Part shown: piece after piece, positions 63,323-64,000 of the stretch
Numbering within the stretch: the first letter of the stretch is position 1
Layout: each line of letters begins with the position of its first letter
Source of the DNA: Cognataquiflexum nitidum
GTDB lineage: Bacteria; Bacteroidota; Bacteroidia; Cytophagales; Cyclobacteriaceae
Length of the DNA: 64,000 nt
Assembly (NCBI RefSeq): GCF_022538055.1
Contig: NZ_JAKZAM010000005.1
Location: 124,001 to 188,000, forward strand
Direction: 5' to 3'
Position numbers and translations under genes: made by a program
The notes under the pieces: model-generated
The model's database searches: none
Seen by the model: the letters and a program-made list of their open reading frames with translations, nothing else
What the model was told of the DNA's origin: nothing

Positions 63323-64000
63323 ATGAAAAAATTATTTACAATCTCATTGATTTTTGCCTTGGTTCGATTTGGATATGCCCAAGATCCACAAGGTGTTGTT
63401 CCCTCAGACAGTGTTGAAAAAGCTTTAAAGGACACAACTTATTGGAATTCTGAGTTAAGTATTGGCTTCAATCTTAATCAAGCTTCGTTTTCTGGAAATT
63501 GGAAAGCAGGTGGGATTAATTCTTTTGCGCTAGGCTCTATTTTAAGTGGAAAGGCCAATTATGCCAAGGACAGGCTAAGCTGGGACAATCAACTGGAGCT
63601 TATATATGGTGTTGTAAAAAATGAAGATCAAGGATTGAGAAAATCCAACGATAGGATATTTTTTGATTCAAAAGTGGGCTACAAAATCACACAAAAGTGG
63701 GGTTATTTTGCATCTTTAAACTTTATAACTCAATTTACAGATGGGTTTGATTATTCAGCAGGTGAGCCGGTTCTTATTTCAAGGTTTTTTGCACCGGCCT
63801 TTTTGACATCTGGTTTTGGATTTGAATATAAGCCAAATGAAAATTTTGCCCTGAGATTGGCTCCTTTTTCACCTAGATTTACTTTTGTGACGGACACAGG
63901 TCTGATCAATACTGTTCCTGATAATTACGGGGTACCTGCGGGACAAAAATTGAGGACTGAGTGGTTAGCTTTTCAGGCATTCATGACTTACAATAAGAAA
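63323..64000 (+). CDS. DUF3078 domain-containing protein, 3' partial
   Basis: ATG at 63323-63325 and an open frame to the window end (226 codons seen). Signal peptide MKKLFTISLIFALVRFGYAQ. The mature start (SELSIGFNLNQASFSGNWKAGGINSF-like; ASFSGNWKAGG here) and alternating strands with VGYKITQKWGYFASLNFI are typical of DUF3078 outer-membrane beta-barrel proteins. Stop codon lies beyond the window. Function unknown. Confidence 0.82.
   Translation, partial: MKKLFTISLIFALVRFGYAQDPQGVVPSDSVEKALKDTTYWNSELSIGFNLNQASFSGNWKAGGINSFALGSILSGKANYAKDRLSWDNQLELIYGVVKNEDQGLRKSNDRIFFDSKVGYKITQKWGYFASLNFITQFTDGFDYSAGEPVLISRFFAPAFLTSGFGFEYKPNENFALRLAPFSPRFTFVTDTGLINTVPDNYGVPAGQKLRTEWLAFQAFMTYNKK

Overview
The window looks like a chromosomal segment of a Bacteroidota bacterium, most likely order Cytophagales, family Cyclobacteriaceae (Algoriphagus/Belliella-like; inferred). 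The evidence is type IX secretion C-terminal domains (two CHU_C/type B, one type A), Bacteroidota-typical families (DUF4861, DUF6503, DUF4136, DUF3078, TPR-AraC regulators), promoters of the TTTG-N19-TAnnTTTG kind, few Shine-Dalgarno sites, and AT-rich intergenic DNA. No IS element, prophage, CRISPR array or replication origin is visible.

Layout. (1) 1-4357: the end of a polysaccharide-utilisation cluster on the + strand: a partial lyase-like toroid protein, a DUF4861 lipoprotein and a GH88/GH105 unsaturated uronyl hydrolase. (2) 4393-8380, minus: MerR regulator plus DprA, an L-rhamnose mutarotase, and a NfeD-like/flotillin pair. (3) 8704-15243: two tandem paralogous ~1040-residue secreted proteins with an IgGFc-binding-like head, a PKD domain, SprB-like repeats and a CHU_C sorting tail. 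(4) 15340-17710: galE, a small membrane protein, and an unusual tRNA-Asp array in which two intact genes flank three identical 92-bp units, each carrying only the 5' part of the tRNA. (5) 17711-27364: accA, a lipid-related operon (MBL hydrolase, patatin, acyltransferase), a lipoprotein, a bile-acid:sodium symporter family protein, an RluA-type pseudouridine synthase, an S10 carboxypeptidase, and a TPR-AraC regulator.

(6) 27365-43800: a gene-poor, AT-rich stretch with three 21-bp iterons and two doubtful small ORFs, followed by a single 15.2-kb gene for a 5066-residue secreted mosaic protein. It carries seven Asp-box blades, three sets of six NHL blades (the first split by a LamG domain), lectin, cadherin, YDG, MBG, thrombospondin-3 and Big_2-like domains, and a type A T9SS tail. 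It is the most striking object in the window.

(7) 43800-64000: mostly conserved genes: GluQRS (which modifies queuosine in tRNA-Asp), DUF6503 and DUF4442 proteins, an M48 peptidase, a DEDDh exonuclease, an Mpl-like ligase, DnaB, a quinone-oxidoreductase-like dehydrogenase, EtfB/EtfA, a bifunctional nuclease, a CNT nucleoside transporter, a cyclophilin and a POT peptide transporter. Then come a 48-residue membrane peptide, an extremely acidic 64-residue protein, a lone response-regulator receiver, DUF962 and DUF4136 proteins, and the start of a DUF3078 protein cut by the window end.

All family calls come from reading translated sequence; no database search was run.
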